49,736 nucleotides of DNA. Origin: Perkinsus olseni (Eukaryota; Perkinsozoa; Perkinsida; Perkinsidae). Made by a program: the position numbers and the translations under genes. The stretch covers positions 1 through 49,736 of the forward strand of contig JABANP010000409.1 in the NCBI GenBank assembly GCA_013115135.1, in the 5' to 3' direction. A model generated the notes under the pieces. That model was given only the letters and a program-made list of their open reading frames with translations, did not search any database and was not told the DNA's origin. This document shows positions 1 through 11,184 of the stretch, one piece after another; position 1 is the first letter of the stretch, and every line of letters begins with the position of its first letter.

Positions 1-413
1 GCTCAGTCGCACTCTGTATAACGTACGGTCATCCCTACACGACCGGAACTCCCGAGCCAAAGGCACCTGGTAGGGGAGGTCGGGAGTCTTGCAAAGATAT
101 GTTTCTCAGAGACCTCCGTGACATGATATTTTTGGAGCTCGATGGCGTTGCCTCCACTACGTGTCTCGAAGACGACCATATGCCTGACGTCGTATCCTTC
201 TGTTATGAGCTGATACAAAAAGCTGAGTTAACGCGGGCTATGAGCAGGCGAAAGCCGACTGGCCTGTAGACTCACTATATAGTCGAACTGGCTGAGGGAA
301 CGTGTATCGCGGAGTACTTCCCATGTAAGAGTGCACTGGCTCATCGCGAAGTTGTTAGTTGATGGAGGAGGAGGCCGAGCGGGTTGGGCCTCCTTGGAGA
401 TTGGCGTCAACAT
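1..413 (-). CDS. Unrecognised protein, 3' part cut by the window edge
   Basis: The reading starts at an ATG at 413 and runs leftward. An inferred GT-AG intron ending in TTTTGTATCAG (about 215-273) joins a first exon ending RSLSQFDYI to a second beginning LITEGYDVRHMVVFETRSGG in the same phase. The second exon is still open at position 3, so the gene probably continues beyond the window. The N-terminus is proline-rich. I do not recognise the family. The phase-compatible splice and ordinary-looking second exon favour a real gene. Its start lies about 155 bp downstream of the E2 gene on the same strand. Confidence 0.4.
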
Positions 414-567
414 GTGAGGCAACTCTGCAGGGAGCGGCGCTGACTATACCAATGCTATCAGAACGCCACATCAGAAGCTGCTGCAAACTAGGCTGCATTG
501 AAACCTTGGAGGAATCATGGGCCTCTCAAGGAGTGCTTGATCGCAGCATCTAGTGCCTCGTCTTCGT

Positions 568-1580
568 CTAGGACTTGGCCGGTGGGGTCACCTTGACGGA
601 ATCTCTATCAACTACCACGGGCTCCCTGATACCCCTACATTGGAGGTAAGCGTTGTAGTCCTCGTGGTGAGGCACGGTTGTCCTCGACACCTTTCCTTGG
701 CCGGAAGCATGTTTCAGTGTCCACTCTCTAGCCTTCGCGTTGAACAACTCAGGGAAACTGCCGAGAATGATGCACACTATCCGGAACCGTACCGCACGGC
801 TCCCAACTCACTGCTCGAGCTCATCGCTAGCCTCCACATTGAGCGGGTCTCCTGTGTTGGGGTCGGCTAGCAGACTAACGAGGGACAATAAGGCGGTCTG
901 TAGTGTGAGGAGAGCCGACCAATAGTCCGCTTTCAGAATATCCATGCATATCTTCCCTCGTCCATCACCTACAGATGCTGGCCAACCTCGGATGCTCCGC
1001 TTCCTACGCACCGGTGATGTTCGGATGCCATATTGGCGGTTTAAAGCGCATCTTTGGTGGCTTGAAGGGGTAGTCCTCCGGAATGTCAATATCGATCGTC
1101 TAAGGGATGACAGAGGGCCGCCCTGGAGCGTGGCAGCGGCGTTCCGTACGGATGGTTACGAGGACGTTCGGATCATTCAACCAGTATGGCTTACGAATGA
1201 ACCTCCTTCGTAAGGTGTGCCCACAGGGCCATTGATGAAGCCCAGCCATTGGAGCATCGAGCCTTCTGATGCTGGATCTGCCACTCGCATGATGACCAAG
1301 CTAGGGTGAACGGGTCCTTGTTGGCCCACAAGCGCTGACTCCTTCAATTTTGTGCTTCTGCATGTGCTTTGCTTCGGCAGCCATTCGTCTCACGGCGCCG
1401 ACAGACGACTGGGCACACTGACTCTACAACCGGATCCATCACTGGTATTGGCCAGAGGTGGACTACAGCTATCCGAGCCGCAGATTTCGATCTCTCTAGC
1501 TTGTGGCTGGAGTCATCATCGTCTCCACTGCTGCTGTCACTCCCGCCCTCATCGCTCTCCTCTAACCTGCCTGAGAACAT
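568..1580 (-). CDS. E2 ubiquitin-conjugating enzyme with acidic N-terminal extension
   Basis: Carries activated ubiquitin on its catalytic cysteine and passes it to substrates with an E3. Six exons (1467-1580, 1330-1423, 1195-1283, 1012-1099, 812-968, 568-757) sum to 243 codons plus stop. The UBC fold is read across the junctions: LQWLGFINGPVGTPYEGG, then IPEDYPFKPPKMRF, then WHPNI (HPN motif), then GRGKICMDILK with the catalytic Cys at about residue 136, and the C-terminal helix FNAKAREWTLKHA. The first exon adds about 35 residues rich in Asp, Glu and Ser, and a tail of about 45 residues follows the UBC domain. Introns are 43-54 bp except one of 95 bp. The E2 subclass cannot be named by eye. 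The start codon is the least certain part. Confidence 0.88.
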
Positions 1581-2530
1581 CTGGCATGAGGGTCATCATT
1601 TACGGGCTCAGCAGGTTTACTCCGCCCTGGTCGCCGCTGCGTTTCCTTTGACCGCGATCTTTCTGTTGGGGGAAGGGCGGGCTTAATTATGCGATGGTTA
1701 GAAGAAGTGCAACCCATAGAGGGAAGCTGAATGTGCAGCCCTAGCCTGGGCAAAGCTATTACTGCTCAGATTGGTTTGCCACACTCGAGAAACTACAATC
1801 AAGTCAACGGCGCATTGCTTGAGAAGTGAAAAGCGTCCGCGGACAATCATACGGAGGAGAACCATGGCAACACTGGCCCCAGCTTAAACCATGTTAGCGT
1901 TTCCCTCTTTGCAGCCATGTCAGCAGTTCGAGAGCTGGCTGAGGTGTGACCGCGGCCTACGTCAGCTGTGCAGTTGGCTTCGATGCGTCCCCATTCGTAC
2001 TCTCACTTGACGCAACCCGATATGGCATAGACATCTAGAAAATGTATCCCCTGTAGCATGAGCACGTCTTCGTTAGTGGGGGTTGCAAAAAAAGGTAGGC
2101 TCGAGGGTTATGGAGAGGTGCAGGAATTATCTACTTGAGCCCTCCCCGAGCATGATTGTCAAGCTTGATCTAGCGCCCGCCGTCGCCAACGAAGGACTCC
2201 GTAGAGAGTCTGAAGAGAGCGTACGGGGCGAGATGACATCAGCCGAATCTCTCGGAGGGCATCGGACTCTTAGCGTCAACAGAAGTGTAAAGTTTAGCGT
2301 CACTGAATTGGCGGTACGAAGACTTACATGCGTATGATGGGTGGAACTCCTTTCGCTTTCTTCGCGATGATGATCTTGCAAGATTCTGATAGTTTCTGAA
2401 GTACCATCGCTAAACCGTCCGCGTCCACTCAGTTGTCCAACCCTCAAGTATTCAGCCTCGACCGGCGTGAGCTCCACTAAGGCCCCCTCGACATAAGCTA
2501 CGATGCAGAGGTCTGGAGGAGGCTTAGCGG
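1581..2530. other. No recognisable gene
   Basis: Open frames exist on both strands, including about 2127-2549 on the minus strand, but none shows a known motif, and splice signals do not link them convincingly. The part near 2530 could belong to the 3' end of the membrane-protein gene to the right. I see no repeat or RNA gene. Confidence 0.3.
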
Positions 2531-3546
2531 CTAGCTTCGTGCCTGCCAACCCGAGTCGGAGCCGGCAACGAGGTGGACGTACCGATGACGTGAGAGCTCA
2601 CTGTAGAGGAGACAAGCTGGGACTTGCTCTTTGCTCCCTGAGGGAGGCCTTTGTGAGAACCAAGACGTCTGCATAGAAAAACCTGTAGGGAGCGAAGAAC
2701 GGAGTGTCTCCCTTGCATTGTGTAGACTTACCCTCCCGGGAAGCTCCGCAAGGATTTCTAGGCGCGAGTCGCCCCCGAAGGTTGTTGCTAGGCTCATCAA
2801 GTCGCCCAGGACAAGATCCACTGTCAGTAGTAATATCGTGACGATGATCATCGCAATCTCGAAATTGCCAAGACCAGAGGCGGCGTCCTGATTTCCCAAG
2901 TGATGGCCGAGGAGCGGGAAAGGGAGGAGCTGTGTTCACCGTCATGTGAATCAGTTCGATGACGCACAGGACCAACATAAGGACGCGGAGGGGCGCCGAG
3001 GCAAGCCTTTGAAGGCGATAACTAGATGGAAGCCAGTGGGAAGAGGGCAGCTGTTGCTTGAAGGCTCTCACTGATAACAGTTGTTTCCCTTCACGCTGAA
3101 TAACAGCGCCAGAAAGAAGCAAAGAATTGAGCCCCACTGGAGAATCAGCGCCGAACTGAAAAATGCTGGTCATTGACGGCGTAAGAATCGGTAGTGACAC
3201 TGACAGCGCTAGATAGGTAGCTGAGGACGAGACGAGGCGAGCTGTGAACAACAGAGGTACCTGGCAGGGAGCAGAGGGCATGGTTCACGTCGAGAGGGCG
3301 GTGGCGGGCCTTCCCTACCATGATCATCACTGCGCTATGACTACCCCGAGTATATTTATCGGGCGTATCGACAAGCTGAGAGAGAGTTACAAATTGAGTG
3401 TAAGTCGGGCAAGGAGTGGTACGGAGGCTTTCAGAGCTTGGACGAAGATGTCCTGCTGCTTCGGTGGCCTGAGCAACGCTTTCTTCCGGCCGACTTGAGC
3501 TGACCACTCGCCGTGCTTTTGCTCCATCAGACTGGAGAAATACCAA
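2531..3546 (-). CDS. Putative multi-spanning membrane protein, unrecognised
   Basis: Two internal exons are well supported: 2940-3260 (107 codons) and 2732-2887 (52 codons), separated by a 52-bp GT-AG intron, with another intron upstream of 3260. Hydrophobic stretches include LLFTARLVSSSATYLALSV, VLMLVLCVIELIHMT and AMIIVTILLLTVDLVLG, which suggests at least three or four membrane spans. The stretch near 3260-3546 is open and could be the first coding exon, but no convincing ATG begins it. The 3' end past 2732 has two possible acceptor sites and is unresolved. No family is recognised. Confidence 0.45.
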
Positions 3547-3708
3547 GACCCTTCAAACAAAAACAAGGCTTCTCCGCGAGAGAGATGTTATCCCTCTACT
3601 CATAGGAAGCACGGTGGCTTTGAAGTAGAACGGATCGAAGGCGATCTCAGATATCGTCAGTGTCTTGATGTCAACAGGGGACGTCACACCTGACGGCGTT
3701 CAAAGTCC

Positions 3709-4480
3709 TCAGCGGGGGTGAAGTGAACTGACGAGGTACGTGATGGCACCTTTGGCAGCCAGACGAGGGTTTCCCAATCTCCTCGTGGCAGAGGCTTTGA
3801 AGTCGATGAGGGTGAAGTCCGTCCAGGGATGGTCACAGGCGAGGGTGATCCTCCCTGTGATAGGATGGCGTTTGAACTTGTACAGGTAATAGTCTTTCGG
3901 CAAAGACACATACCTGACAGGTTCCAATCCTGATAAAGCTTAGTGATGGCACGACTCACGTCACGGGTACCTCCGAAGGAGACAGCTTAGGGACCCTCTC
4001 GAGGACTTTCTGCTCAGGAGCTACTTTGGCAGCCTGGAGGCAATCACACTGGCGCTCAAAGGTAAGCCTCTGGCACCACCTTAGGGTCGATGGAGGCGCG
4101 ACGACCGGGCAGGGGGGTGAGTTCGTAGCGCTTCTCGTACTCCTGTCTGGTGTTCAGTTGATCCTGAGGGGAACTCGTTGATCAGCTGTTCGTTTCAGCT
4201 ACCCACCTTATCGGCGAACGCTTCATACCAGTGACGGCGTTTGGATGCATCCGGTATGCGGATGGACGTCGAGGGTGGAAGGGTACCCGAGGACGCCGAG
4301 GAGGGAACTACTGTCTTGCGATGGGGAGCTAGTACCAACGACATATTCAGAGCTTGAAAAAGCTAATTCCATCGGAAGTTTTGGTTTCAATATTGATCGC
4401 CGAAGCTTCACCAGTCGCACCACACCCCTAGCAGGACGAATAGGAGGGGAAATTCCGCCCGTCAAAGCCTCAGCCATCAA
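3709..4480 (-). CDS. Unrecognised spliced protein, 5' end uncertain
   Basis: Exons 4080-4163, 3960-4033 and 3709-3913 join in phase across 43-46 bp GT-AG introns (121 codons including stop). An upstream exon beginning near 4207 contributes WYEAFADK. The joined product reads through EYEKRYELTPLPGRRAS and ends in a compact block with SLPKDYYLYKFKRHPITG and LACDHPWTDFTLIDFK. That composition looks conserved, but I cannot assign a family; a small mitochondrial or ribosome-associated protein is only a guess. A possible first exon near 4580 begins MNSDLSKALSAASKSAR. The structure between 4207 and 4590 is unresolved. Confidence 0.5.
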
Positions 4481-4599
4481 ACTTGTCGATTTCCCGTTAA
4501 CAAGGCAGAAGTGGAAATACTCGGGCAGACTTGCTCGCTGCAGAAAGAGCTTTAGAGAGGTCCGAATTCATTCTCAAGTCCGCGACACGAACTTTTCGA

Positions 4600-4984
4600 T
4601 AACGGAAGGGATCACGTAAGATTACGTTCGTTATGTGAAATGCCTCTTCACAAGTGACGGCTGCGGTGCAGTTGACGAGGCATACTTGCCACAGTTGTCT
4701 CGGCTTCGAGGATGCCCCACCTTAAGATTATCGACTCTAAATTCACATGCTAGTCTCTCTTCAGTCGGTGAGCATCCTCGTCCAACCCAGTCCATGCCTC
4801 TTGGCACCCCCCCCACACTTTCAGGTTTACTCCGACAACCCGAGTTCTTCATTCTTATAACCGTGACAACACAAGTCGCCGTGCAAGCTCAAGTAACATA
4901 AAAACGGTGTTTATTAGGGGAGAGGAAGAATCATAGCGTTCCCATCTTCCGCGAGAAAACTCGAAACGGATATCGTCCGTGTTT
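4600..4984. other. No recognisable gene
   Basis: The spacer between the stop of the immunophilin gene and the unrecognised gene to its left. Short open frames occur on both strands with no motif and no phase-compatible splicing. It may hold untranslated ends and promoter sequence. Confidence 0.3.
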
Positions 4985-7389
4985 CTACTCGACACCACAA
5001 CCAACGATCACAACGCCGCCATCCACAGTAGGCTTGTCCTGAATAAACAGACTTGGAGTTGTCGCTACCAGGCAGGAGCTCTCACCTGTGCGTCAGTCGG
5101 GACGTTCTCTACAGCGTCTAAGACGTCCATGCCGTCAATGACTTCACCGAAGACGACGTGCCTGCAGGAGGAAGCACATGCCGCGCTGCGAATGGATTAA
5201 GTTGAATGCACTACTTCCCATCAAGATGAGGGGCGGGGGCGAAAGTAACGAAGAACTGTGAGCCATTGGTGTTAGGTCCGGAGTTGGCCATGGACAAGAG
5301 TCCCCGCTTGGTCTGATGACAGGATCATGCATGAACGGGAGACGCGAGCCCTCAACGACCTACATGGTGGTCACGGAATCCTTCGTCCTCGAATTTCTCG
5401 CCGTAGATCGACTCACCACCTGAGAAAAGTATCATTACGAAACGGCTGTAGTGCTGAGGGAAATACCGGTGCCATTGCCGTTAGTGAAGTCGCCGCCCTG
5501 CATCATGAAGCCCTTGATAACCCGATGGAAAGTGGAGCCCTTGTAGGCGAGGTCCACCTCGGGCTTACTCTTGCACTTGCCGCCATCACCTACAAACTGA
5601 TAGGCTCAACGCCCATCATTAAACTTCATATTCCTCCTACCTCTGCACAGCGTGAGGAAGTTGTCGGCGGTCTTGGGAACAGTATCGGAATACAAGGCAA
5701 ATGTCACTCGTTTGGGCTCCTCCGTGCCGACCTAACGTGGAAGGGGTGTAGACAAGTGCATCGGACGGCTGATGAGAATCACCTTGATGTCCATCCAGGC
5801 CTTGGGGAGCTTCGATAAGTCGTGGACAGGCGGCAGCTCAACATCAGCCTTCTCCGAGTAGATGCTATGACCGAACATTGCACCGAACGCGGCCTTCTCC
5901 TCAGACAACGCCTAGCCAAGCACAACTGGCGCAGCAGAGAATCAAAAGCCTTGACCAACGATGGATTCACGTTTGTATCATCGACACCAACGGATGAACA
6001 GTACGAGACTGCAACGCCGGGTGCTAAGCTGAAGCAAGGTGGAAGTATCTCCGTCAATGGTAAGTTATATACGCACGATGCATGGGAGGTGTGGTACTAC
6101 TGCCGCCGCGAAAGAAACCCCGAATAGCTTTTATTACCTCCTTAGCCCTCTTCTTGCAGTCAGCCAGAGTCGTACGGATCTCCCGGTTCTGAGGCTCTGC
6201 CCGAGCTGCTATAAGAAGCTGCTCCTTGGCGTCCTTATAGGAAGCTACTTCCATCAAGGCAGCACCGTAGCGGAAGTGGGCCTTGGTCGATTTCTGAGGG
6301 TGAGGAATGCTTCACAGTCAACCAACAGCAGCGTTGGTGCATTACATCGTCGATCTCGACAGCCTTCTTGCCGTAGTCAACAGCGGAATACCAATCCTTC
6401 ATTTTCATGCAGGTACTACCAGACAGCAATCCGACACGCCCCCAAAGATTGTGCCCTCTATTACTTTGCCATATTCAAGTAGCAGGACAGCAGGACCTTA
6501 TCCTTATCCTCCTTGTCAGCTCCCGACCACGACGATGTCTGCTCGAAGTAGTCAACTCCCTCCTTGTACTGTTCCAAGGCTTCCTCGTACCTGACCACAC
6601 CATCAATGATGAAGGCCCTAGTCTATCAGGACTTGCTCACTCGCCAGCCTTGAAAGCAGCATTGCCCTTCTCCTTGCAGGCCGCCGCCGCGGCAACCTTC
6701 TCTTGCTTCGACATACTCCACTTGTCACTGACAGAGAGATACCATCACCCAAAGCAACAGCAGCAGCGGTATGAGCTTACGGCTTGCCGGGCTTGAAACT
6801 GAGCAGCTCGACGTCGAACTTCAACCAGGAGTTGGGAGGGATCTCTGCGCCAGCCCCCATAGCGCCGTAACCATAATCAGGATGGAAGGTGAAGATGGCG
6901 CGCTCCAACCGATGCATGCTTGCAACGCCTTCATCCCAGCCCTTGATAACCTACAGTACCGCACTGACCGACCCCATGTTTAGCGTTGTGATCATTGTTA
7001 CCTGCCCCTTGCCGATGGTGAACTTGAACGGGGTGCCGCGCTTCCTGGAGGAGTCAAAGACCTCACCACTGTCCTTCAACCAGCCAGTGTAGTGCACCTA
7101 TAGTGATACTAATGCATCGATATCCGCACTGCAACCCAGGCAGCTCACCTCAACCTCATCGCCAGGCTTGGGGCACTCCTCGCCAAGTCCCTCCTTAGTG
7201 ACTTCCTTCACGCAGTGACCGTCACCTACAAGACAAGCCAGAATAAGAACTATCAGAGATTCCGGAACCATTCCCCTTTCTACCGGATAAGTCCTCAGTA
7301 CGAAGTACTATTGGCTCCTCCTGGATCTCCTCAGTATTCGCGGCGGAGGGTTTCTGCTCTTGCTCGACAGCAGCAGACGACGACGACAT
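4985..7389 (-). CDS. Dual-family immunophilin: FKBP-TPR-cyclophilin fusion
   Basis: One polypeptide with two peptidyl-prolyl isomerase domains of unrelated fold, joined by tetratricopeptide repeats that in large FKBPs bind chaperone C-termini. Fifteen exons, with fourteen GT-AG introns of 47-58 bp apart from one of 226 bp (5912-6137), sum to 504 codons plus stop. FKBP lies at about residues 36-149 ([36 protein letters not shown]), TPR at about 150-296, a linker ([14 protein letters not shown]) to about 338, and cyclophilin at 339-504 ([45 protein letters not shown]). The cyclophilin catalytic Arg, Phe, Met and Gln are present. The Trp that corresponds to W121 of human CypA is His458. The order matches the FCBP class described from Toxoplasma gondii. 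No stop interrupts the spliced reading, so this is one gene. Confidence 0.93.
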
Positions 7390-7920
7390 TAGAATCGAGA
7401 TGATATAATTAGACCTGTCAAGGCTTGAGTTGAACCCAGGAGAGTCAAAGCTCTTAATGTACCAGCTTGAAGGTGACGCATGACCCTATCAAGGTTACGG
7501 ACCGCCCTAAGGTGAGGGTAGGGTTGTGATGGTGACACAGTGACACAATTGTGACGAGGATGTCTACGATCGTCTTCAAGAAGGTAATATTGCCTTGTGA
7601 GCCACCAGTCGAGATTCGAGAAAGCTGGCCTCGAGACTCTCGAATTTCCTGTCGATGTTGATAGCCGACTGTTGTTTCTCGGGAGCTACCGCTCCGAGGG
7701 GGGTTATCAAAATGACTGTGGATCGTCGAGGATTCGAGCGTGCATTGGAAACTAGGAGAAGCAACTCTCAAGGTGACAATCGGAGCACATCAACACATGA
7801 GTACACCATTTCTAATCAACATCAAAGAGGATTGCTGATCTTCTCGCGATGTCGTCGGGTGCCTAGGGCGATCACTCCTTCACTCTTATGTACCTCACTG
7901 CCAACCTCCATGAAGCGATA
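7390..7920. other. Spacer with no clear gene
   Basis: Minus-strand frames (for example about 7576-7764, containing INIDRKFESLEASFLES) look weakly protein-like, but no start, splice or family motif supports a gene. The region holds the 3' flank of the secreted-protein gene and the promoter side of the immunophilin gene. Confidence 0.3.
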
Positions 7921-8732
7921 TTAGTCATACCATATGAGGTACTGTCCGACGGGATCTCGGCCCTCTTGGGCGTCTGCCTGCCTCGCCTCAAAGACAACTT
8001 CGAGCGTGCATGAATGAGGATTAAATACAAGTCATTCCAAGCCTTCTTGCCAGTGTCGTGAAAACGGACTTGAGCGATGATAAAGCCGCCAGCCTGGATC
8101 ATCTTGTTGTCAGAGAAGTTCTTCGTCACATCCTTCACACCCATAAGCTCGTCAATGACTTTCCCGTGAGCCACTTCCACCTCCTCGTCCATCTCGTCCC
8201 TCATCCAACCTTCGTACTTGCCAGGTTTCAGCCCGGTGAAGTCAAAATATTTCCTAGCCGGAAGCGATCTCAATCTGTTACCCTCGCACAGCTCCTTGAG
8301 CTCATCTTCGACCGTATACAGCACGTGCTCCATTTCTGCGGTAATCATCTGTGGCTCTCCCTTGACCTTAAGAGTATACTGAACGTTCTCGAAACAACCT
8401 TTACCGTCCTTTCTGATATCGACCGTGAATTGCTCTGTCTCCCCATTTTTGTCCAAGGCTAGAATGGTAGCACTCGCAGCTACATCCAGTGTGGCTTGTG
8501 TTTGATTCATTACAGCCCAGTGTAGGCCAGTCGCGATGGGTAGCACCCTCCAAGCATCCAAGGCTGCGAAGTTGTAGCGTCCAGTCTGATTATGAGTGTT
8601 TTCGTAGTCTTTGTTTGACGGAAGGAAGAAGTACGTGCGAACCTTTCCCTCACCGTAGAGGATCCGCAAAGGATGAAGGTTCGCCGTGACGATACCCGGT
8701 AAAAATAACGCTATCAGCTGCTGCTTAACCAT
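7921..8732 (-). CDS. Probable secreted protein, family unknown
   Basis: The ATG at 8732 opens a long frame that begins with a typical signal peptide (MVKQQLIALFLPGIVTA). The mature part is polar and charged, with several N-glycosylation sequons in the first 100 residues (NQT twice) and segments such as LPARKYFDFTGLKPGKYEGW and MIQAGGFIIAQVRFHDTGKK. Either the frame continues unspliced to about 7872, or a 47-bp intron follows WND and the protein ends YLIWYD at 7921; the second option uses an intron of the usual local size. I do not recognise the family. A cell-surface or secreted role is inferred only from the signal peptide. Confidence 0.65.
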
Positions 8733-8918
8733 GTCGGACAGTAGAGACAGGAAGATCTCCGGAAAAAATTAACCTGGGGCGAGCGAGATTGCAGTCGAAT
8801 AGACGATGACGATTTGACAAATTATGAGACCATATACGAATGGTGATAGTTAGTTGCTTGCAGCAGCGGCCATGGACGGGCCTTCTCACGTTGATTGAGG
8901 GAGGCGGAAGCGCGCGTC

Positions 8919-10897
8919 ATGCTAGGCATTTCAACGTTACTCTTTCCGATGGCGCTGGGGGACTCTATCGACCCTGAATTGGGTTATGACCCAGAGCTGC
9001 TCACTAAGGCCATAGCCCGGGCCTTACCCCCTACCTACGACTTCGAGATCCCTCAGACGATCAGTAAACTACGGAAAAGGGTAGTAATGGCGGGCTCAAC
9101 TGGAGCACACGGATTCCCTTTAGAAATGCACTCACGTCGCACTACAGCTCCCCGATGGCCTTCTTCAGTTCGCCACGGTCCTCTCCGATATCTTCAAAAA
9201 GTAACTGCTCGTGTGACGTGTGTCTGGGGACTGGCATATCTTAGGTTTTGCACTCCATATCTCCGCACTGTGACGATTGTCGCTGATGCCGTTTTCGGAG
9301 CCTGCTGCATTGACGATCTTACTTGTCGGGCCATTGGGGCGGATGCAATGGTACATTATGGTAATGCTATAGGGTTGTGTACGATTGAGCGAAGTGATTG
9401 CTCTTCAGGTCACTCTTGCCTTACTCCAGTGGATCAAACTGTGGTTTACACCATGTGAGTTGAGTGAACCTATTCCGTATCTTACACGGCTGAACTTTAG
9501 ATACGTTCTAGTACGTATATCATACGACGTGAATCACATGACAGCATCACTGGCCGCCGCTGTCCCTCCTGAGCAAAGGCCCGTAGCACTCATGGCAACA
9601 GTACAGTTCTCACAGATGCTTGACGAGGCCAAGGACATAATGAGGAGGAAGTAGTACGGCTGAGTCAGAGGGGCGTAGCGCTCCGCTGTCGTCAATAACG
9701 TCCATGGCGAATCTCGCATCGAACTTGTGTGTTACCATGTTTACCGCATATGAGCACGCCTCTGATGGCTGAAATGTGATCAACGTCAGGTACGGGTGGG
9801 AGGCTGACGACTTGTTCGTACCGCAGATAAAACCCTTGAGCAAGGGAGAGGTAGGGCGAGCTACACCATCACTACAGCACTCTATCGCTTTTATGCAGAC
9901 CTTGGGCTGCACAGCACCATCTCTGGACGATTGTGCGAAGACTATTTACTACGTAGCGGACGGCCGATTCCATCTGGAAGGGGCCATGTTGGCGAGTCCG
10001 ACGATTAAGAATGTGTAATGATCGACGGGGCTATCGTGCTCTGATGGGTCGCCGTAGGTTGCGATACTGCCCTTATACAAGACGACTGTTCCGTGAGGGG
10101 TTGGACCAAGAGAGCATGCACAGGACTAGGGAGGAGGAGATAGAACGGGCGAGGGCGTCCAAGAAAACTGTTGGTAGTAGAACTTAGATAAGCAGTCATG
10201 GTGGGACTGTGGGGTCTCAGGACTTATCCTTGGGACGCTTGGCCGCCAGGGGTCCGTGGGAATCTTGGAGTCGGTCAGAGAGATAATACATAACTCTGGC
10301 AGAGAGACAGTCACTGTCCTGCTCAGTGAGGTAGTAGCGGTGGGAGGCCGTCGAGCGGGACTCTTTGATGCGCAGATCACTACGGAGAAGCTGAGAGACC
10401 TCGGGGACTCTGTTGGGTGCTGGGTGGAAGTTGCATGCCCGAGGTTAGCGCTCGATTGGGGCGCCGCAGAGTAGGATATCATCGCCTTGTACGCGGTCAA
10501 TAGAATCTCTGTGCTCAGTTATTCGAAGGATGCTCCTATGCTGTCGAGCTACGAGGCGTGCGTTGCTTTTGGGAAGGAGAAGTGATAAGGCGTGCAACGT
10601 GTGCATCTGACTGCCGTGACTTGCGCGTTCACGGTTCAATTCGATGCTTTGTCTTCTGAAGATGAGCAACTGACTCGTCGAAGAGCAGTTCTTCATTAGT
10701 AGGGATCGTGCGGGGTATCTCTCGTTCGTAGGTACGGTCGTCCATCATCCAACGGCTGTTCATCATCATCCTGCTGTTCCAGCAAGACTGATGCTGAGCC
10801 TTTGCGCTACCCCATGGACTACTACTCGAACACCGGAGGGGTGTGGTCGAACTATCGCGCTAAAGGCGGCTTTGGTGGATCTCAGAGCGGACAGTAG
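8919..10897 (+). CDS. DPH1: Diphthamide biosynthesis protein DPH1
   Basis: With DPH2, transfers the 3-amino-3-carboxypropyl group of S-adenosylmethionine to a histidine of elongation factor 2, the first step of diphthamide synthesis, using a [4Fe-4S] cluster. Twelve exons are read: first to 9080, then 9124-9200, 9245-9360, 9409-9454, 9501-9650, 9790-9850, 9899-10014, 10058-10173, 10221-10330, 10376-10470, 10519-10581, 10783-10897. They stay in frame. Family motifs run in order: [126 protein letters not shown]. The three cluster cysteines (GACC, GCT, ACPR) are all present. ATGs at 8919 and 8949 are both in frame. The intron 9651-9789 could hide a small exon. The last intron is 201 bp. Confidence 0.92.
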
Positions 10898-11184
10898 GCC
10901 TCTGTAGTAACCTGCCCGCTGATTACAAGCGTCATCCTCAGATACACTTTCTGGCACATGGGGCCTGGCAAGGCAGCGGAAGCGGCTAGGCCTGTGGGTG
11001 CGAGTACCGCAGCGGCCGTGGGGCGATGACCACGTCAAGTTGTACACTGAAGTTTCTTCTCTTCTCGACTGCTTCTGCCATGAGTTCAGTCTGGAATTAA
11101 TGGTTCGTTATCGCAGCAATTGTTGTTTTTTGATCATCGACTTTAAGTCACGATACTGTCTGCCACCGGCTTGATACCACAACG

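Noticed and set aside
5912..6137. C/D-box snoRNA in the long immunophilin intron
   Set aside because: A sequence like box C (CGATGATAC) is present but no CTGA box D pairs with it at a suitable distance.
10766..11047. Minus-strand frame of about 93 codons
   Set aside because: The plus strand here is the conserved DPH1 C-terminus ([11 protein letters not shown]), so the minus reading is a shadow.
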